Source: Brevibacterium permense | Lineage (GTDB): Bacteria; Actinomycetota; Actinomycetes; Actinomycetales; Brevibacteriaceae | DNA length: 64,000 bases | Direction of reading: 5' to 3' | NCBI RefSeq assembly: GCF_025506275.1 | Contig: NZ_QYCP01000091.1 | Span: 1-64,000 of the forward strand | Part shown: positions 33,843 through 47,825 of the stretch, one piece after another | Numbering within the stretch: the first letter of the stretch is position 1 | Layout of the letters: the number at the start of each line of letters is the position of its first letter | The notes under the pieces: generated by a model | Told to the model about the DNA's origin: nothing | Database searches by the model: none | The model's input: only the letters and a program-made list of their open reading frames with translations | Translations under genes and position numbers: made by a program

Positions 33843-34942
33843 GTGAACGTCTCCACCAGCTCAGCGCGGCCGGAGTCTCGATCTGGCTCGACGATCTCTC
33901 CCGCACCCGACTCGAATCCGGGGACCTCACCCGTCTCATCGAGGAATCCTCCGTCACGGGTGTGACGACGAATCCGACGATCTTCGCCAACGCGATCTCG
34001 GCAGCCGACGACTACGACTCTGCGGTCGCCGAGCTCGGTGCCTCCGGTGCCGATGTGGATGAGGCCATCGAGGCGCTGACCACAGCGGATGTCGCCGAGG
34101 CGGCCCGCCTGTTCCGTCCGGTCTTCGAGTCCACGGACGGTGAGGACGGTCGCGTGTCGATCGAGGTCGCTCCCCCGCTGGCCCATGATGCGCAAGCGAC
34201 CGTCGCCTCGGCGAAGGCCCTGTGGGAACGCGTCGGCGAACCGAATGCGATGATCAAGATCCCCGCCACCGAGGAGGGGCTCCGCGCGATCTCCGAGACG
34301 ATCGCGGCCGGGATCAGCGTCAACGTCACGCTCGTGTTCTCCCTGACCCGCTACCGCCACGTCGTCGAAGCCTTCCTCCAGGGACTGGAGAAGGCCCGCG
34401 CCGCCGGTCATGACCTTTCGACGATCCGGTCGGTGGCCTCGGTGTTCGTCTCCCGGGTGGACTCCGAGATCGATTCCCGACTCGACTCCATCGACGACCC
34501 GAAGGCCGTGGAGCTCAAGGGCAAGGCGGGCATCGCGAACTGCGTGCTCGCCCACGAGATCCACTCGCAGCTGTTCACCTCCGAACGCTTCCGAGTCCTC
34601 GAACTCGCCGGGGCACGTCCGCAGCGTCTGCTGTGGGCTTCGACCGGAGTGAAGAATCCCGACTACGCCGACACGATGTACGTGACCGAGCTCGTCGCAC
34701 CGAACACCGTGAACACGATGCCCGAACCCACTCTGGAGGCGTTCGCCGACCACGGTGAGGTCACCGGCCAGATCACGTCCGAGCACTACCGTGCCGCCGA
34801 CGAGGTCTTCGACGCTCTGGCACGATTGGGCATCGACTACGCCGAGGTCATGACCGTGCTCGAAGAGCAGGGGCTGGAGAAGTTCGACGTCAGTTGGACC
34901 GAACTCCAGGAAACGATCCGTACGGCTCTGGACCGCTCATGA
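33839..34942 (+). CDS. tal: Transaldolase
   Basis: 367 residues, the long (type 4, TalAB-like actinobacterial) transaldolase of the pentose phosphate pathway. The Schiff-base Lys is in [36 protein letters not shown] and [12 protein letters not shown] carry the N-terminal Asp and Asn; [33 protein letters not shown] is the conserved C-terminal block. It overlaps tkt upstream and pgi downstream by ATGA, giving equimolar, coupled translation. Confidence 0.96.
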   Translation: MSERLHQLSAAGVSIWLDDLSRTRLESGDLTRLIEESSVTGVTTNPTIFANAISAADDYDSAVAELGASGADVDEAIEALTTADVAEAARLFRPVFESTDGEDGRVSIEVAPPLAHDAQATVASAKALWERVGEPNAMIKIPATEEGLRAISETIAAGISVNVTLVFSLTRYRHVVEAFLQGLEKARAAGHDLSTIRSVASVFVSRVDSEIDSRLDSIDDPKAVELKGKAGIANCVLAHEIHSQLFTSERFRVLELAGARPQRLLWASTGVKNPDYADTMYVTELVAPNTVNTMPEPTLEAFADHGEVTGQITSEHYRAADEVFDALARLGIDYAEVMTVLEEQGLEKFDVSWTELQETIRTALDRS

Positions 34943-36570
34943 AGCTCTCACTCTCTGTTCCCGTGGATGAGGAATTCGAGGCAGAGGCCGCGCGTCTCAT
35001 CGACACCGGCCTGGCCTCCCGGCTGAGCGCCAAGGACGCGGAGCTGTTCGACGGGGCCGCCGACGCCGCGGACCGGATGGGATGGGTGGATCTTCCGCAG
35101 AATGCCGCAGATCTGCTCGGTGAGATCGAATCCCTGCGGGCGCGTCTGCAGGAGCAGGGTCTGCGCACGATCAGCTTGGCCGGAATGGGCGGATCATCGC
35201 TCGCTCCCGAGGTGATGGCTCAGACGGCCGGTGTCCGACTCGAGATCATCGACTCGACGGATCCCAATCAGGTCGCCGAGGCGATCGGCACCGATCTCGA
35301 ACACACGGCCCTCATCATCGCGTCGAAGTCCGGAACCACGGTGGAGACGGATTCGATCCGCCGCAGCTTCGCCGCGGCCTTCGAGTCGATCGGCGTCGAT
35401 CCGGCGTCCCGGATGATCGCGATCACCGATCCGGGAACCGAACTCGAGGCGCTGGCCGCCGATCAGGGCTTCCTTGCGACCTTCCGCGCCGATCCCACGG
35501 TCGGCGGACGCTTCAGCGCTCTCTCGGCCTTCGGACTCGTCCCCGCGGGTCTGGCCGGTGCCGATGTGCGCGGGATCGTCGCAGAGGCCGCCGCGGCCGC
35601 CGCCGCTCTGTCTGCCGACGGTCTGGACAATCCTGCACTGCGGTTCGGCGCTTGGCTGAGCATCGCCCACGCCCGCACGACGGAGAAGCTCGTCCTCGCC
35701 GAGACCGCTGAGCAGCTGTACGGACTCGGGGCCTGGGTCGAGCAGCTCATCGCCGAATCCCTCGGCAAGGACGGTCAGGGCATCCTTCCCGTCGTCGTCG
35801 ACTCCCCCGCCGACATCGGGTTCTCCGATGCACGTGCAGACGCACTCCTGTGCCTGCTCGGGCCGGCAGCCGATGACTCAGAGCTGGGTGCGCCGTCCGG
35901 ATTCGAAGCGACGATCACGGGTGGGTTGGGCGAGCTGTTCCTATTCTGGGAATACGCCACGGCCATCACCGGATACAGCATCGGGGTCAATCCCTTCGAC
36001 CAGCCTGATGTCGAGGCTGCGAAGGCACAGGCCCGGCATCTGCTCGACGGACCGGACTCGGGTTCGACGGAGCAGCCGCGGTTCCGTGAGCGAGACATCG
36101 ACGTTCTCGAGGTCGTCGATGAGGCCACTGATCTCGTCGGAGCTCTGGAGGAGCTGTTCTCGCAGGTCGACGAGTACGGATATGTCGGCATTCAGGCCTA
36201 CCTCGATCGGATCGCCGATGCCGAGGCTGCGGATCTGCGTCCGCTCGTGTCCACGCATGCTGGAGTGCAGACGACCTTCGGCTTCGGCCCCCGCTACCTG
36301 CATTCGACCGGTCAGTACCACAAGGGCGGTCATCCGAACGGAGTGTTCCTCCAGATCACCGGTGAGGCTCGCACTGACCTGCTGGTGCCGGGACGCGACT
36401 TCGGCTTCGCTCAGCTGCAGCGCGCCCAGGCCGCCGGAGATGCGGCGGTGCTGAGTGAGAAGGGCCGACCCGTGATGCGCCTGCACCTGCTTGATCGTAC
36501 TCGTGGGCTCGAACAGCTGCGGGAGGCGATCGGGTCGATCAACCCGCGCCACCACTTCGGCCACGACTGA
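34939..36570 (+). CDS. pgi: Glucose-6-phosphate isomerase
   Basis: 543 residues. SIS-domain motifs: [38 protein letters not shown], and a C-terminal [33 protein letters not shown]. Interconverts glucose 6-phosphate and fructose 6-phosphate. In several relatives transaldolase and Pgi are one fused protein; here they are separate but overlap by four bases, which looks like the unfused counterpart. Followed by a strong terminator. Confidence 0.94.
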   Translation: MKLSLSVPVDEEFEAEAARLIDTGLASRLSAKDAELFDGAADAADRMGWVDLPQNAADLLGEIESLRARLQEQGLRTISLAGMGGSSLAPEVMAQTAGVRLEIIDSTDPNQVAEAIGTDLEHTALIIASKSGTTVETDSIRRSFAAAFESIGVDPASRMIAITDPGTELEALAADQGFLATFRADPTVGGRFSALSAFGLVPAGLAGADVRGIVAEAAAAAAALSADGLDNPALRFGAWLSIAHARTTEKLVLAETAEQLYGLGAWVEQLIAESLGKDGQGILPVVVDSPADIGFSDARADALLCLLGPAADDSELGAPSGFEATITGGLGELFLFWEYATAITGYSIGVNPFDQPDVEAAKAQARHLLDGPDSGSTEQPRFRERDIDVLEVVDEATDLVGALEELFSQVDEYGYVGIQAYLDRIADAEAADLRPLVSTHAGVQTTFGFGPRYLHSTGQYHKGGHPNGVFLQITGEARTDLLVPGRDFGFAQLQRAQAAGDAAVLSEKGRPVMRLHLLDRTRGLEQLREAIGSINPRHHFGHD

Positions 36571-36623
36571 TCTGCCCGAAACGGCACTGATCCGTCGGAA
36601 CGACGGACTGAGCACGAACAGAA

Positions 36624-36654
36624 AAGGACCCCGACCGAATCGGTCGGGGTCCTT
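36624..36654. terminator. Terminator between pgi and secG
   Basis: AAGGACCCCGACCG and its complement, a 14-15-bp stem with flanking A and T residues, 54 bases after pgi and 72 bases beyond the convergent secG stop. It works in either direction. Confidence 0.8.
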
Positions 36655-36725
36655 CTCATTCGTCCACCGGGGCGTCGCCTCGGTGTCGGTGGCTCACGGT
36701 CTCGGCGTCAGCGGGCCACGATGGC

Positions 36726-36971
36726 TCAGGAGTTGAACCGAGTGAGGACGCCCAGCAGGATGATGCAGGCCGCCCAGATGATCGCCATGAGCGTCGTGAA
36801 CCTGTTGAGGTTGCGCTCCGCGACACCCGAGGATCCCAGCGACGAGGACATTCCGCCGCCGAACATGTCGGACATGCCACCGCCCTTGCCCTTGTGCATG
36901 AGGATCAGCAGGGTGAGGAAGATGCTCGTGAGCACGAGCAGCGCGATGAGAATGATGTTGAGGATTTCCAC
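36726..36971 (-). CDS. secG: Protein translocase subunit SecG
   Basis: 81 residues with two membrane helices (IILIALLVLTSIFLTLLILMHKGKGG and LMAIIWAACIILLGVLTRF) separated by the Gly/Ser/Met-rich loop MSDMFGGGMSSSLGSSGVAE, which is the SecG signature. Part of SecYEG. GTG 36971 start. As in other actinobacteria it ends the gap-pgk-tpiA-secG block. An 11-bp direct repeat lies in the 55-base gap upstream. Confidence 0.93.
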   Translation of the reverse strand: MEILNIILIALLVLTSIFLTLLILMHKGKGGGMSDMFGGGMSSSLGSSGVAERNLNRFTTLMAIIWAACIILLGVLTRFNS

Positions 36972-36986
36972 GTCGGATTCAACCTA

Positions 36987-37009
36987 TGTTTCGTCGAGTG
37001 TTTCGTCGA
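36987..37009. repeat. 11-bp tandem direct repeat upstream of secG
   Basis: TGTTTCGTCGA occurs at 36987-36997 and 36999-37009, a 12-base period between the tpiA stop and the secG start. It could be a binding site for a regulator; no match to a known site. Confidence 0.5.
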
Positions 37010-37026
37010 ATGATGCGTCTGTCAGT

Positions 37027-37812
37027 CTACTTCGCGACCGCGGCCTTGCACAAAGCGGCGAAGTCCGGACCGCTGAGGCTCGCACCTCCGACCAGGGCGC
37101 CGTCGACGTCCGCGGAGGCGACGATCTCGGCGACGTTGTCGACCTTGACCGACCCGCCGTAGAGAATGCGGGTGGTTTGGGCAAGAGCCTCGCCGTACTT
37201 CTCACCGATGCGTGCGCGGATCGCCGACGCCATCTCGGCGGCATCGGCGGCAGTGGCTGTCTCTCCGGTGCCGATCGCCCAGACGGGTTCGTAGGCGATG
37301 ACGAGGCCGGAAAGGTCGCCTGCGTCGAATCCGGCCAGCGACTCGTCGAGCTGTCCCAGGGTGAACTCGACGTGGCTCTTCTCCTGCCGCTGTTCCAGCG
37401 ACTCCCCCACGCAGAGGATCGGTGTGAGTCCGGCCGAAAGTGCGGCCTTGATCTTCGCGGCCACGACCTCGTTGTTCTCGTGGTTGTCGGCACGGCGTTC
37501 GCTGTGGCCGATGACCACGTAGCTGCAGCCGAGGCGGGAGAGGAACGATGCAGCGATCTCTCCGGTATGCGCTCCGGGAGCGTGCTGGGAGACGTCCTGG
37601 GCACCGTACTTCAGCCACAGTTTGTCGCCCTGGACGAGTGTCTGCACCGAACGGATGTCGGTGAACGGCGGAATGACGACGACTTCGCAGCGGCTGTCGT
37701 CGAGTTTGGCGTCCTCGAGTGCCCAGGCGAGCTTCTGGACAGCAGAGATCGCCTCCAGATGATCGTGGTTCATCTTCCAGTTGCCTGCCAGCAGCAGGGT
37801 GCGGTCGCTCAT
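37027..37812 (-). CDS. tpiA: Triosephosphate isomerase
   Basis: 261 residues from ATG 37812 ([15 protein letters not shown]), the usual start for the family; an ATG at 37830 overlapping the pgk stop would add six residues. Catalytic His in [10 protein letters not shown], catalytic Glu in [13 protein letters not shown], and phosphate loops ILYGGSVK and GALVGGASL. Glycolysis/gluconeogenesis, cytosolic. Confidence 0.97.
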   Translation of the reverse strand: MSDRTLLLAGNWKMNHDHLEAISAVQKLAWALEDAKLDDSRCEVVVIPPFTDIRSVQTLVQGDKLWLKYGAQDVSQHAPGAHTGEIAASFLSRLGCSYVVIGHSERRADNHENNEVVAAKIKAALSAGLTPILCVGESLEQRQEKSHVEFTLGQLDESLAGFDAGDLSGLVIAYEPVWAIGTGETATAADAAEMASAIRARIGEKYGEALAQTTRILYGGSVKVDNVAEIVASADVDGALVGGASLSGPDFAALCKAAVAK

Positions 37813-37826
37813 GGTGTCTGTCTTCC

Positions 37827-39044
37827 TCATCCGAGTGCGTCGAGTCCGGGCAGGGTCTTGCCTTCGAGATATTCGAGGCTGGCGCCTCCGCCGGTGGAGA
37901 TGTGGCCGAAGTCGTCATCGGCGAAGCCGAGGCTGCGCACAGCGGCCGCGGAATCGCCGCCTCCGACCACGGTCAGCCTGTGTCCCCCGCTGCTGCCTTC
38001 GTCGGACAGAGCTTGGGCTACGGCTTTGGTGCCGGAGGCGAAGGCCGGGAACTCGAAGACGCCCATCGGCCCGTTCCAGAACACAGTGGTCGAACCTGCG
38101 ATGATCTCAGCATAGGCGCGAGCCGATTCGGGGCCGATGTCGAGGCCGAGGCCGTCGCCTCCGGCCGGAGTGTCTTCGAGTTCGGCGACGGGCCGGACCC
38201 AATGCTCGGCGTCGGCGGCGAAGGAGGCGGCCATGACGATGTCCGTGGGCAGGACGATGCGTGCACCACCGGATCGGGAGCGTTCGAGGTAGCCCTTGAC
38301 GTCGTCGATGCGGTCCTTCTCGACCAGGCTCGAGCCGATGTCATGGCCGAGTGCGGCGAGGAAGGTGAAGACCATTCCCCCGCCGATGAGCAGATTGTCG
38401 GCGCGGTCGATGAGGTTGTCGATGACGCCGAGTTTGTCCGAGACCTTGGATCCGCCGAGGACGACGGTGAACGGTGGTTCGGGGTTGTTGAGCAGCCTGT
38501 CACTGACCTCGACTTCCGCTCGCACGAGTGAGCCCGCATAGTGCGGGAGGAGGCCGGCGATGTCGTAGACCGAAGCCTGCTTGCGGTGGACGACGCCGAA
38601 TCCGTCGGAGACGAAATCGTCGGCCAGCGCTGCCAGCTGGGTGGCGAATTCCTGGCGCTCGGCATCGTCCTTCGCCGTCTCGCCGGGATTGAAACGCAGG
38701 TTCTCCAGCAGCAGCACGTCACCGTCGGACAGGGCTGCGGCCTTCGTCTGCGCATCGTCACCGACGGTGTCGGCGGCGAAGGCGACCGGACGGCCGATGG
38801 CTTCGGCGAGTTCGGGGACGATCGGGGCCAGTGAGAACTGCGGATCCGGTTCTCCCTTCGGCCGGCCCAGATGCGACATCACGATGACCTTGGCTCCCGC
38901 CTCGGTGAGGGACCTGATCGTTCCGGCCGAGGCCAGGATGCGACCGCGGTCGGTGATCGTGCCCTCGTCCATCGGCACGTTGAGATCGCTGCGGACGAGC
39001 ACCGTGTGTCCGGCGAAGATGCCCGCATCGTCGAATGTCCTCAT
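37827..39044 (-). CDS. pgk: Phosphoglycerate kinase
   Basis: 405 residues. N-lobe substrate motifs [22 protein letters not shown] and [12 protein letters not shown]; hinge and ATP lobe [55 protein letters not shown] 39044 overlaps the gap stop (ATGA). One small departure: [16 protein letters not shown] where many Pgks have DAFGTAHRAHASTVG; this is a variable surface helix and should not matter. Confidence 0.96.
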   Translation of the reverse strand: MRTFDDAGIFAGHTVLVRSDLNVPMDEGTITDRGRILASAGTIRSLTEAGAKVIVMSHLGRPKGEPDPQFSLAPIVPELAEAIGRPVAFAADTVGDDAQTKAAALSDGDVLLLENLRFNPGETAKDDAERQEFATQLAALADDFVSDGFGVVHRKQASVYDIAGLLPHYAGSLVRAEVEVSDRLLNNPEPPFTVVLGGSKVSDKLGVIDNLIDRADNLLIGGGMVFTFLAALGHDIGSSLVEKDRIDDVKGYLERSRSGGARIVLPTDIVMAASFAADAEHWVRPVAELEDTPAGGDGLGLDIGPESARAYAEIIAGSTTVFWNGPMGVFEFPAFASGTKAVAQALSDEGSSGGHRLTVVGGGDSAAAVRSLGFADDDFGHISTGGGASLEYLEGKTLPGLDALG

Positions 39045-40042
39045 GAGTCCCTTTCGCTGAGAATGTAGCTGACCATGTCTTTGAGTCGGTTCGTGTATCC
39101 CCACTCGTTGTCGTACCAGGCCACGACCTTGATCTGGTCGCCCAGCACCATCGTGAGCTTGGAATCGACGATCGCCGAGGCGGTGGTGCCGACGATGTCG
39201 CTGGAGACGAGTTCGTCGGTGGAGAAGTCGAGGTAGGGCGATCCGTCCGCCGCGGAGGCGAGGATCGCGTTGACCTCGTCGCGGTCGGCGCTCGTGGAGG
39301 TGGTGAAAGTGAAGTCGATGATCGATCCGGCGGGCACGGGCACACGCACGGCGAGTCCGTCGAGCTTGCCTTCGAGGTGGGGCATCACGCGGCCGACGGT
39401 GCGTGCGGCTCCGGTCGTGGTCGGCACGATGTTGACGGCGGCGGCTCGGGCGCGACGCAAGTCCCTGTGGGGTCCGTCGACGAGCATCTGATCGCCTGTG
39501 TAGGCGTGAACGGTGTTGAGCAGACCGGATTCGACGCCGAGGGCATCGTCGAGCGCCTTGACGACGGTGGCCATGCAGTTCGTCGTGCACGAGGCGTTCG
39601 AGACGACGGAATGTGCGGACGGGTCGAAGGTGTCTTCGTTCACCCCCATGACGAGCGTCGCGTCGACGTCCTTTCCGGGTGCGGAGAGCACGACGGTCTG
39701 CACGGTGCCGCCGAGGTGGGCCTCGGCCTGATCCTGCCGGGTGAAGCGTCCGGTGGATTCGACGACGAGTTCGACCTTGTGCGAACTCCAATCGATGGCG
39801 GACGGGTCGGCTTGGCTGGTCACCGCGATCTCTCGCCCGTCTACGATGATCGCCTCGTCGGCGGCGTCGACATCATGGTCGAAGCGAGGCCACACTGAGT
39901 CGTGGGAGAGCAGATGAGCCAGGGTCGTCGTATCGGTGAGATCGTTGATGGCCACGACCTCGAAATCAGCATCGGGTTCGAGGGACAGACGGAACAGGGC
40001 ACGGCCGATGCGGCCGAAGCCGTTGATGGCGATTCGTCTCAT
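39041..40042 (-). CDS. gap: Glyceraldehyde-3-phosphate dehydrogenase
   Basis: 333 residues. NAD site [17 protein letters not shown]; Asp in [15 protein letters not shown] predicts NAD rather than NADP use. Catalytic Cys in [19 protein letters not shown], His further on ([10 protein letters not shown]), and [16 protein letters not shown] at the end. TAAGAT lies six bases before ATG 40042, so it has its own leaderless promoter whose first three bases are the whiA stop codon; it need not depend on read-through from whiA. Confidence 0.96.
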   Translation of the reverse strand: MRRIAINGFGRIGRALFRLSLEPDADFEVVAINDLTDTTTLAHLLSHDSVWPRFDHDVDAADEAIIVDGREIAVTSQADPSAIDWSSHKVELVVESTGRFTRQDQAEAHLGGTVQTVVLSAPGKDVDATLVMGVNEDTFDPSAHSVVSNASCTTNCMATVVKALDDALGVESGLLNTVHAYTGDQMLVDGPHRDLRRARAAAVNIVPTTTGAARTVGRVMPHLEGKLDGLAVRVPVPAGSIIDFTFTTSTSADRDEVNAILASAADGSPYLDFSTDELVSSDIVGTTASAIVDSKLTMVLGDQIKVVAWYDNEWGYTNRLKDMVSYILSERDS

Positions 40043-40048
40043 GCCTCG

Positions 40049-40054
40049 ATCTTA
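40049..40054 (-). promoter_or_regulatory. -10 element of gap made from the whiA stop codon
   Basis: TAAGAT on the minus strand, the TAA being the stop of whiA; six bases then lead to ATG 40042. Confidence 0.5.
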
Positions 40055-41035
40055 GCGATCCTCGAGCATTTCCGGGGTCAGACTGGCTTCGGTGCCGGGA
40101 ATTCCCAGTTCTTCCGCATGCTTGTCCGCAGTGGACAGCAGCCTGCGGATCCGGCCGGCCACCGCGTCCTTCGTCATCGGCGGGTCGGCGAGCTGACCGA
40201 GCTCTTCGAGGGACGCCTGTTTGTGGGTCACGCGAAGCTGACCGGCGTAGCGGAGGTGTTCGGGGACGTCGTCACCGAGGATCTCCAGGGCGCGTTCGAC
40301 CCGGGCACCGGCGGCCACGGCGGCCCGTGCCGAGCGACGCAGGTTCGCATCGTCGAAGTTCGCCAGGCGGTTTGCAGTCGCGCGGACCTCCCTACGCATC
40401 CGCCGTTCCTCCCAGACCAGCACGGCGCTGTGGGAGCCCATGCGGGTGAGCAGCGCGGCGATATCGTCGCCGTCGCGGATGACGACGCGGTCGACTCCCC
40501 GGACCTCGCGGGCTTTCGCACTCAGTCCGAGCCGGCGGGCTGCGCCGACGAGGGCAAGAGCCGCCTCGGGGCCGGGGCAGGTGACTTCCAACGCCGAGGA
40601 GCGCCCCGGCTCGGTCAGTGAGCCGTGGGCGAGGAAGGCTCCGCGCCAGGCGGCTTCGGCATCGGCGACGGAGCCGTTGACGATGGCCGAGGGCAGTCCG
40701 CGCACGGGACGGCCGCGGTTGTCGACGAGTCCGGTCTGGCGGGCCAGTGCTCCCCCGTCACGGGTGACGCGCAGCACGTAGCGGTTGGAGCGGCGGATTC
40801 CGGCGGCATTGATGACGACGATGTCGGCATGCTGACCGTAGAGATCCTTGATCTCCGTCCGCAGCCGTTTGGCGGCCTGGGCAGTGTCGAGTTCGGCCTC
40901 GAGAACGATCGAGCCATTGACGAGGTGGAGGGCGGAGGAGAAGCGGAAGATCGAGGACACCTCGGCCTTGCGGGCGGAGGTGCGAGTGATCTTCACTCGC
41001 GCCAACTCGTCCTTGACCTGAGCGGTCAGTGCCAT
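40052..41035 (-). CDS. whiA: WhiA-type DNA-binding regulator
   Basis: 327 residues: an N-terminal LAGLIDADG-homing-endonuclease-like domain ([36 protein letters not shown]) and a C-terminal helix-turn-helix ([40 protein letters not shown]). In Streptomyces WhiA controls cell division with WhiB; in non-sporulating relatives its role is less clear. ATG 41035 has AGGAGG upstream. Member of the classic rapZ-yvcK-whiA trio. Confidence 0.95.
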   Translation of the reverse strand: MALTAQVKDELARVKITRTSARKAEVSSIFRFSSALHLVNGSIVLEAELDTAQAAKRLRTEIKDLYGQHADIVVINAAGIRRSNRYVLRVTRDGGALARQTGLVDNRGRPVRGLPSAIVNGSVADAEAAWRGAFLAHGSLTEPGRSSALEVTCPGPEAALALVGAARRLGLSAKAREVRGVDRVVIRDGDDIAALLTRMGSHSAVLVWEERRMRREVRATANRLANFDDANLRRSARAAVAAGARVERALEILGDDVPEHLRYAGQLRVTHKQASLEELGQLADPPMTKDAVAGRIRRLLSTADKHAEELGIPGTEASLTPEMLEDR

Positions 41036-41060
41036 AGCTCGTCCTCCTGCACCTAAAGTT

Positions 41061-42056
41061 CTACCACTGCTCGGCGACGCCGATCCCGGCGTCCAACAAC
41101 ATGTCACGGTAGCATGCCGCCAGCTTGAGGCTGTCATGCTGTCCCTGCCTCCGTGAACGCAGGGGACGTTCCCAGAGTTTCGCTCCGAACATGTCCTCGG
41201 CCCGCTGCGGCAGGTCGGGTTCGAGTTCGGTGGCCGCCTCGTCGACGAGAACATAATCCAAGGTCAGTGAGCGGGCATGACGGTGGAGGGAGACGAGGTG
41301 TTCGCCGAGGCTCAGGTCCTTCGTCTCACCGTCGGTGGAACCGAGGTTGAGCGTGAGGGATTTCACCGCTGTCGAGGCCACGATCGCCTCGGCCAGCGAC
41401 GGCACGAGCAGGTGCGGCATCACCGAGGTGTACCAGGAGCCGGGGCCGAGGTTGAGAACCTCGGCCTCCTCCACGGCTTCGATCGTCTCGTAGCGGGCCG
41501 GTGGAGCCGCCGGGTCGAGGCGCACGGTCTCGACGTGGCCGATCGTGGAGGCGAGCACGGACTGTCCGCGCACGACCTGGAAGGAGCCGGGGAACTTCAC
41601 ATCGGCTTCGATCGTCAGCGGCACCGAGGACATCGGCAGCACGCGACCGTGAGCGCGCAGCAGCCGGGCCATCCAGTCCAGGCCGGCCACATGGTCGCCG
41701 TGGATCTGCCACAATGCTGCGATGAGCAGATTGCCCACCGCGTGACCGTGCAGCTCACCTGTCGATTCGAAGCGGTGCTGGATGACATCACGCCAGGTCT
41801 GGCCCCACGTGCCGTCGTCGCAGAGTGCGGCCAGAGCCATCCGCAGATCGCCGGGAGGCAGTCCGCCGAGTTCGTCGCGCAGTCGTCCGGATGATCCGCC
41901 GTCGTCGGCGACTGTGACAACCGCGGTGAGGTCTTCGGTGAGCAGACGGAACGCCCTCAGCGCCGCGTAGAGTCCGTGGCCTCCGCCGAAGGAGACGATA
42001 CTGGGACCGTCCTTCTGTGCGCCCGTGGAGATGACGGGCAGATCTTCGGTCTCCAT
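41061..42056 (-). CDS. yvcK: YvcK/CofD-like gluconeogenesis factor
   Basis: 331 residues. Conserved: [59 protein letters not shown], and [12 protein letters not shown], defining the YvcK family that binds UDP-sugars and is needed for growth on gluconeogenic carbon and for cell-envelope homeostasis in Bacillus and mycobacteria. Start ATG 42056 is one base after the rapZ stop. Ends before the whiA ribosome site. Confidence 0.95.
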   Translation of the reverse strand: METEDLPVISTGAQKDGPSIVSFGGGHGLYAALRAFRLLTEDLTAVVTVADDGGSSGRLRDELGGLPPGDLRMALAALCDDGTWGQTWRDVIQHRFESTGELHGHAVGNLLIAALWQIHGDHVAGLDWMARLLRAHGRVLPMSSVPLTIEADVKFPGSFQVVRGQSVLASTIGHVETVRLDPAAPPARYETIEAVEEAEVLNLGPGSWYTSVMPHLLVPSLAEAIVASTAVKSLTLNLGSTDGETKDLSLGEHLVSLHRHARSLTLDYVLVDEAATELEPDLPQRAEDMFGAKLWERPLRSRRQGQHDSLKLAACYRDMLLDAGIGVAEQW

Positions 42057-42057
42057 G

Positions 42058-42954
42058 TCATTCTCTTCCCAGATCGCGGTGACGCACAGCCACCGGGATC
42101 CCGGTCTGGGCCGACAGCAGTCGTCCGACCCTTTCGCTGATCGCCACGGAACGGTGTTTGCCGCCCGTGCAGCCGATTCCGATCATCGCGTAGCCGCGGC
42201 CCTCGTGCAGATATCCCTCGGCGACGGTGGACAGGGTTGCTGCATAGCGTTCTATGAATTCCTCGGCACCGTTCTGCTCGAGGACGTAGGCTGCGACATC
42301 GGAGTCGAGTCCGTTGTGTCCGCGCAGATGGGGAATCCAATACGGATTCGGCAGGAAGCGGACGTCGGCGACGTGGTCGGCGTCCTTGGGCAGGCCGTAT
42401 TTGAAGCCGAAGCTCATCACCGTCAGACGCAACGGCGGGGTGTCATCGTCGCTGAAGCGTTTGCGCACCTCCGCAGAGAGCTGGTGCACGTTGAGTTCGG
42501 AGGTGTCGACGATGATATCTGCACGGTGCTTGAGGGACTCGAGCTCGGCACGTTCGGCTTCGATGCCGTCGAGCAGGGTCCCCTCCCCCTGCAGAGGGTG
42601 GGGCCGCCTGGTCGATTCGAAACGTCGGACGAGGACTTCATCGGAGGCGTCGAGGAAGACGATGCGCAGGGACAGACCCTGATCGACGAAATCGCTGATC
42701 GTCTCCTGCAGTTCGGTGTACTTCGTCCGCCCTTTGGCGTCGATGACGATGGCGATCTTCGGCAGGGCACCGTCGGCACGGGCGACGAGTTCGACGAGCG
42801 GACGCATCATCTGCGGCGGCAGATTGTCGACGACATACCAGTCCATGTCTTCGAGCACATTTGCCACGGTGGTGCGGCCCGCTCCGGACATTCCGGTGAC
42901 GAGCACAACCTCGATCGGGTGGTCGGATCCGTTCGATTCGGCCTGCACGCTCAC
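42058..42954 (-). CDS. rapZ: RapZ family nucleotide-binding protein
   Basis: 298 residues from GTG 42954, where GGAGG precedes it; the frame is open to 43008 but a -10 (TAGAGT at 43010-43015) would start transcription near 43003. Walker A reads VTGMSGAGRTTVA: the invariant Lys is Arg, a known variant in actinobacterial homologues. The C-terminal domain has VMSFGFKYGLPKDADHVADVRFLPNPYW and IGIGCTGGKHRSVAISERV, the RapZ hallmarks. In E. coli RapZ controls glucosamine-6-phosphate synthase through small RNAs; the actinobacterial role is unknown. Confidence 0.93.
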   Translation of the reverse strand: MSVQAESNGSDHPIEVVLVTGMSGAGRTTVANVLEDMDWYVVDNLPPQMMRPLVELVARADGALPKIAIVIDAKGRTKYTELQETISDFVDQGLSLRIVFLDASDEVLVRRFESTRRPHPLQGEGTLLDGIEAERAELESLKHRADIIVDTSELNVHQLSAEVRKRFSDDDTPPLRLTVMSFGFKYGLPKDADHVADVRFLPNPYWIPHLRGHNGLDSDVAAYVLEQNGAEEFIERYAATLSTVAEGYLHEGRGYAMIGIGCTGGKHRSVAISERVGRLLSAQTGIPVAVRHRDLGRE

Positions 42955-43032
42955 TCGTCCTCCTCTGTCCGTGCCCGATCGGTCGGTGGGCACTGTATCT
43001 CTCGGCACTACTCTAGGGCAGAATCGCAGAGC

Positions 43033-44892
43033 TCAGTCGGCCAGAGCAGTGACGATCTTCGCGGCCAGGGACGGACCGATTCCCTTGACCTCGCAGATCT
43101 CCTCGGCGGTGGCAGCGCGGACCTTCTTCACAGATCCGAAATGGCGCAGCAGAGCGGTGCGCTTCGACTCTCCGAGGCCCGGAATGTCGTCAAGCACGGA
43201 ACTCGTCATCGCCTTCGCACGTTTCGACCGGTGATAGGTGATGGCGAAGCGGTGGGCCTCATCACGCAAGCGCTGCATGAGGAAGAGCCCTTCGGAGTTG
43301 CGTGGGAGGATGACCGGGAACGGATCGTCCGGAATCCAGATCTCTTCGAGCCGTTTGGCCAGACCGACGACGGAGATGTCGACGATGCCGAGATCCGTCA
43401 GTGCCCGCGTCGCTGCCGCAACCTGCGGGCCGGCACCGTCGACGACGAGGAGGCTGGGTCGGTAGCCGAAGCGCTCATCGGGCTCCTCGGAGGTCATCTG
43501 TTCGAGGTAGCGGCTGAAGCGACGGGAGACGACGTCATACATCGAAGCCGTGTCGTCGGCCGCGGCTTCACCGTGGATGGCGAAGTGTCGGTAGTCGCGC
43601 TTCTTCGCCATTCCGTCTTCGAACACGACGAGGGAGGCGACGACGTTCGATCCCTGGGTATGGGAGATGTCGATGCATTCGATGCGCAGCGGTGCTTCCG
43701 GCAGGTCGAGGTGCTCCTGGATCTCCTTGAGAGCCTGGCTGCGGGTCGTCAGGTCGGACGAGCGTTTGAGCTTATGCTGGATGAGCGCTTCCTTCGCGTT
43801 CTTCCCCACGGTCTCCAGGGCCGCCTTCTTCTCCCCGCGTTCAGGTACCCGCACAGTCACCCGCGAACCGCGCTGCTCGCTCAGCCAGGCCTCCAGGGAT
43901 TCCAGATCCGCCGGCAGTGTGTCGACGAGGATCTCCTTCGGAATGGCATCGGCATCGAGTCCGGAGTATGCCTGTCGCAGGTAGTCGGTGGTCAGTTCCG
44001 CGGGGGTGTGATCATCGGAGCGTTCGATGATCCAGCCGCGTTGGCCGCGGATACGACCCTGGCGCACGTGGAAGACCTGGACGGAGGCTTCGAGTTCCTC
44101 GGTGACGAGAGCGAAGATATCGCAGTCGGCGCTCACCGACAGGACGACGGCGGATTTGTCGAGGACCTTCTGCAGGGCGGAGATCTCGTCGCGCAGACCG
44201 GCCGCGCGTTCGTAGTCGAGTTCGGCCGCGGCTTTGGCCATCTCCTTCTGCCGGTGGCTGATGAACCGGCCGGTGTTACCGGACATGAAGTCGGAGATGC
44301 TGCGGGCCAAGTCCTTGTGATCGTCCTTGCTGATCTGACCGACGCAGGGAGCAGCGCATTTGTCGATATAGCCGAGCAGGCAGGGTCTGCCGCTGCGTTC
44401 GGCTCGCCGGTAGACCCCTGCTGTGCAGGTGCGCATCGGGAACGCCTTGAGCAGCAGGTCGAGGGTGTCCTTGATCGCCCACACCTGAGCGAAGGGACCG
44501 AAGTACTTCACGCCCTTGCGTCGTTTTCCCCGGGTGATGAAGGCCCGAGGCACCTCGTCATTCATCGTGATCGCGAGGTAGGGGTAGGACTTGTCGTCGC
44601 GGAACATGACGTTGAACCGCGGGTTGAACTCATTGATCCACGTCCATTCGAGCTGCAGAGCTTCGACCTCGGTGTCGACGACGGTCCATTCCACCGAGTT
44701 CGCGGTGTGGACCATCGTCGAGGTGCGCGGGTGCAGCTGGGCGGGGTTGGCGAAGTACGAGTTGAGTCGATTGCGGAGGTTCTTCGCCTTTCCGACATAG
44801 ATCACCCGCCGGTCGGGGTCACGGAATTTGTAGACCCCGGCCGATGTGGGGATCGACCCGGTGGCCGGACGGTAGGTGGATGGATCAGGCAT
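43033..44892 (-). CDS. uvrC: UvrABC excision nuclease subunit C
   Basis: 619 residues. GIY-YIG nuclease domain (TSAGVYKFRDPDRRVIYVGKAKNLRNRL), the Cys-containing CLLGYIDKCAAPCVGQ, UVR domain (EMAKAAAELDYERAAGLRDEI), RNase H-like 5'-nuclease domain (RIECIDISHTQGSNVVASLVVFEDG; LLVVDGAGPQV) and C-terminal helix-hairpin-helix pair (LDDIPGLGESKRTALLRHFGS; EVKGIGPSLAAKIV). Makes both incisions in nucleotide excision repair. Five bases after uvrA, so cotranscribed. Confidence 0.97.
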   Translation of the reverse strand: MPDPSTYRPATGSIPTSAGVYKFRDPDRRVIYVGKAKNLRNRLNSYFANPAQLHPRTSTMVHTANSVEWTVVDTEVEALQLEWTWINEFNPRFNVMFRDDKSYPYLAITMNDEVPRAFITRGKRRKGVKYFGPFAQVWAIKDTLDLLLKAFPMRTCTAGVYRRAERSGRPCLLGYIDKCAAPCVGQISKDDHKDLARSISDFMSGNTGRFISHRQKEMAKAAAELDYERAAGLRDEISALQKVLDKSAVVLSVSADCDIFALVTEELEASVQVFHVRQGRIRGQRGWIIERSDDHTPAELTTDYLRQAYSGLDADAIPKEILVDTLPADLESLEAWLSEQRGSRVTVRVPERGEKKAALETVGKNAKEALIQHKLKRSSDLTTRSQALKEIQEHLDLPEAPLRIECIDISHTQGSNVVASLVVFEDGMAKKRDYRHFAIHGEAAADDTASMYDVVSRRFSRYLEQMTSEEPDERFGYRPSLLVVDGAGPQVAAATRALTDLGIVDISVVGLAKRLEEIWIPDDPFPVILPRNSEGLFLMQRLRDEAHRFAITYHRSKRAKAMTSSVLDDIPGLGESKRTALLRHFGSVKKVRAATAEEICEVKGIGPSLAAKIVTALAD

Positions 44893-44897
44893 TCGGA

Positions 44898-47771
<2,874 letters not shown>

Positions 47772-47825
47772 TTGACCACTGTATTACTCGGCACTGACAT
47801 AGCTGTATTCGCAGCGGATTCCGGC

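Noticed and set aside
42910..42936. Loss of the Walker A lysine in RapZ as a sign of decay
   Set aside because: The GxSGAGR form is known in actinobacterial RapZ proteins and the rest of the gene is intact.
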